Part shown: positions 6,007 to 7,845 of the stretch, piece after piece
Numbering within the stretch: the stretch's first letter is position 1
Layout: each line of letters opens with the position of its first letter
Assembly: GCA_016200745.1 (NCBI GenBank)
Contig: JACQEF010000217.1
Coordinates: forward strand, 1-7,845
Direction of reading: 5' to 3'
DNA length: 7,845 nucleotides
From: Chloroflexota bacterium
GTDB taxonomy: Bacteria > Chloroflexota > Limnocylindria > Limnocylindrales > CSP1-4
Notes under the pieces: generated by a model
Databases searched by the model: none
Told to the model about the DNA's origin: nothing
What the model saw: the letters and a program-made list of their open reading frames with translations, nothing else
Made by a program: the position numbers and the translations under genes

Positions 6007-7191
6007 GTGCGGGTCCGCAGGTTCGAAATGCGACTGATCGGGAGTGCCCTGGTCGCCTGCTGGCTGGTGTCGGGCGGACTGATCCTTCTCACGTACCGGC
6101 CCGGCGGGCCGTTCGACCTCGTCGTCGGATTGACCACGCTCGGGCCGATCGCGATCGCCCTGACCGGCGTCATCTGGCCGCCCGTCGCGCGTGGCGATGT
6201 CGCGTTTCCCACGATCGTCTGGCTCGGCCTCGTCGGGCTGCTCTGCCTCATCCCGTCGATCGCCGGGATCGTCCCGCAGCTGACCACCTTCGGCTCGCGG
6301 ACCCTGCTGCCGTCGATCGAGGCGGTCTACCCCTGGCTCGTCGCCTTGCTCGCGACCAGCCTGTTCAGCGGCTTCGGGGTCGCGCGGCGCCTGCAGGGCG
6401 GGTCGGCGATCCGGCGACGGCGGATGCTGGCCGGGCTGGCGTTCGCCCTGCTGGCCACCGGGCTGTCAGGCGCGGCGTTCGGGGCGGCGGCGGTGGCGAA
6501 CGAGATGGCGCTGCGCGACCGGCCGACCGCCGCGTCGCGGTTCGGCCCGACGATCGGTGCCGAGCAGCCGCCGCTGTGCGACATGCCGCTGGCGGCCGGC
6601 CGAACCGCTCGCCTGGCCCTCCACCTGGAAGGGACCATCGATCTCCGTCCGCTCGGCTCGGTCGACCTGGCAGGCGTCCGGGTCGGCGACGACTTCCGCT
6701 GGCAGGCGTACGTCGCGACGAGCGACCAGCTCGGCCTGTACGGCGAGGCCCGGAGCGGCGGGCAGGGCTGGCTTCGCACGCCGTCGACCGGCTGGCACCT
6801 CGTGCCGGCCGGCTCGGTCAGCGACGGCACGATCGACGCGCAGGCGCTCGCCGTCGCGCTCAGCGAGGGCTATCGGGCAACCGCCGAGGACCGCGGGGTG
6901 GAGGTCATCGAGGGTGCCCGGGCGCGGCGCTGTCGCGTCGCGGTCGACGGCGAGATCTTCGAGTCGGCGTTCCCGCCGGTCCGGCTGCTGGTTGGCACGG
7001 CCGACCTCCATCGGTGGCGCGGCCAGCTCGACTACTGGGTCTTCCTCGACGGCGAGGTCGGCCAGGTCGCCGGCAGCATCAACGGCGAGGCGACGGCCGT
7101 GGTTCCGGAGGCGATCCAGGGCACGGTCGAGGTCCTGCTCACGGCCACGGAGCGCGGGGAGGACCTCGTCGTCTATCCTCCTGACAGATGA
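6007..7191 (+). CDS. Multi-pass membrane protein with a beta-rich C-terminal domain, function unknown
   Basis: I do not recognise this 394-residue protein by name. Residues 1-163 hold about five hydrophobic segments (9-29, 37-58, 68-90, 106-124 and 140-163). A basic RLQGGSAIRRRR loop (128-139) comes before the last one, placing that loop in the cytoplasm and the C terminus outside. Residues 170-394 form a soluble domain of short strands, with a paired Trp region at 255-263 and an end in LVVYPP. This reminds me of LolA/LprG-like lipid-binding lipoprotein domains, but it is only a resemblance. Cys191 and Cys309 in that domain could form a disulfide. GTG 6007 is chosen because the -10 box TAGACT lies six bases upstream; ATG 6028 is the alternative. 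Its stop overlaps the start of the downstream WYL regulator as ATGA, so the two are co-translated and may act together, for example as an envelope sensor and its regulator. That last point is inference. Confidence 0.75.
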   Translation: MRVRRFEMRLIGSALVACWLVSGGLILLTYRPGGPFDLVVGLTTLGPIAIALTGVIWPPVARGDVAFPTIVWLGLVGLLCLIPSIAGIVPQLTTFGSRTLLPSIEAVYPWLVALLATSLFSGFGVARRLQGGSAIRRRRMLAGLAFALLATGLSGAAFGAAAVANEMALRDRPTAASRFGPTIGAEQPPLCDMPLAAGRTARLALHLEGTIDLRPLGSVDLAGVRVGDDFRWQAYVATSDQLGLYGEARSGGQGWLRTPSTGWHLVPAGSVSDGTIDAQALAVALSEGYRATAEDRGVEVIEGARARRCRVAVDGEIFESAFPPVRLLVGTADLHRWRGQLDYWVFLDGEVGQVAGSINGEATAVVPEAIQGTVEVLLTATERGEDLVVYPPDR

Positions 7192-7845
7192 CGCTGGACG
7201 ACGAGCGTGGGCCGTACGCCGCGAAACGCGATCGGCTCGCCCGGATGACACGCCTCGTATCCATCCTGCAGGCACACCCCGATGGCGTCCGGACGGCCGA
7301 CGTCGCCGAGCGGGTGGGCATGTCGGTACGGACCGTGTATCGCGACCTCCGTGCCATCGACGAGGAGATCGGCGTCCCGGTCTGGGCCGACGGTGGACGC
7401 TGGGGGATCGACCAGGAGAAGGCCTTCCTGCCGCCGCTCAAGCTCACGCAGAGCGAGGCCATGGCGGTAGTCCTGTCCGCCCGCCTGATGGTCCGCTACG
7501 CGGACAAGTACGACCCGGACCTGGCGTCCGCCTTCGAGAAGCTGGAGCAGGGCCTGCCGCCGGCCCTCGCGGAGCACGTCGAGCGGACGCTCGACATCCT
7601 GTCCAAGGCGCCCCGCGACGAGCGGTTCATCGCCAACGTCCGGCTCCTGACGAAGGCCTGGGCGGAACGCCGTGTCGTGACCATCGACTACGAACCGGCG
7701 CTCTACGACCGTGGCGCCGCTCCACGCCGGGCGACGGTGCGCCCGTACCTCCTCGAGCCGTCGCTCCAGACCCACGCGCTCTACCTGATGGGATTCGACG
7801 AAGAGCGGGCGGCGCTCCGGACCTTCAAGATCGAGCGGATCCGGA
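7188..7845 (+). CDS. HTH/WYL-domain transcriptional regulator, 3'-truncated by the window
   Basis: Cytoplasmic DNA-binding regulator of the YafY/DeoR-like WYL group; 219 residues are visible and the frame is open at the right edge. The N-terminal winged helix (about 20-75) contains LVSILQAHPDGVRTADVAE and the recognition helix region MSVRTVYRDLRAID (45-58), then a wing ending GGRWGI. A helical linker follows, with PPLKLTQSEAMAVVL at 82-96. The WYL domain begins near 147, with the typical VTIDYEP and the VRPYLLEPSL...LYLMGFDE pattern, then the conserved FKIERI at the edge. Full-length members are usually about 310-340 residues, so about a third is missing. WYL domains are thought to sense ligands, including nucleic acid-linked ones. 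ATG 7188 overlaps the upstream stop as ATGA. TATCCT (7174-7179) could give an extra promoter. ATG 7245 is a less likely start. Confidence 0.9.
   Translation, partial: MTLDDERGPYAAKRDRLARMTRLVSILQAHPDGVRTADVAERVGMSVRTVYRDLRAIDEEIGVPVWADGGRWGIDQEKAFLPPLKLTQSEAMAVVLSARLMVRYADKYDPDLASAFEKLEQGLPPALAEHVERTLDILSKAPRDERFIANVRLLTKAWAERRVVTIDYEPALYDRGAAPRRATVRPYLLEPSLQTHALYLMGFDEERAALRTFKIERIR

Noticed and set aside
5664..6287. Minus-strand frame across the spacer, and a plus-strand frame at 5752-5997
   Set aside because: No ribosome site, no recognisable domain, low-complexity composition; part of the minus frame is antisense to the membrane protein.

Overview
This is a high-GC bacterial window. Short intergenic gaps, GTG starts, -10 boxes of the form TANNNT directly before start codons, and the protein families together suggest a GC-rich free-living bacterium. 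Chloroflexota is my best guess and Actinomycetota the alternative. This is an impression from gene style, because no rRNA or other phylogenetic marker is present. I see no mobile element, CRISPR array, tRNA or rRNA.

Layout. (1) 3-266 (+) is the C-terminal tail of a GGDEF-type (diguanylate cyclase-like) protein. (2) 299-744 (+) encodes a LysM lipoprotein whose signal peptide and LysM domain lie in different frames, so it is frameshifted or carries a sequence error. (3) 767-1528 (+) is a class I glutamine amidotransferase-like gamma-glutamyl hydrolase (peptidase C26, PuuD-like). (4) 4163 down to 1525 (-) is a complete polar amino acid ABC importer, in the order lipoprotein binding protein, permease, ATPase. 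It has its own promoter and ribosome binding site. Its last stop codon overlaps the stop of gene 3 in a shared CTAG. (5) 5045-4221 (-), just upstream of the importer, is a SAM hydrolase family (DUF62) protein. It keeps the Asp-Arg-His catalytic triad, but residues that in relatives hold the methionine part of SAM appear to be replaced. (6) 5194-5667 (+), divergent from gene 5, encodes a small proline-poor protein with seven exact heptads starting Asp-Gln. (7) 5668-6006 is a gene-free GC-rich spacer with two overlapping, mutually exclusive hairpins. (8) 6007-7191 (+) is an unrecognised membrane protein with about five helices and a beta-rich C-terminal domain. It overlaps by ATGA (9) a HTH/WYL regulator that runs off the right edge.

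How they may work together. Genes 3, 4 and 5 all plausibly handle amino acid-like or nucleoside-linked small molecules, but no substrate can be read from the sequence. Genes 8 and 9 form a translationally coupled pair. Three genes (767, 5045 and 6007) have TANNNT, six bases, then the start codon, which fits leaderless transcription. The binding-protein gene instead has a promoter, a short leader and a strong Shine-Dalgarno.

The most interesting items are the atypical SAM hydrolase homologue, the stand-alone Asp-Gln heptad protein, the split LysM lipoprotein and the leaderless promoter pattern.
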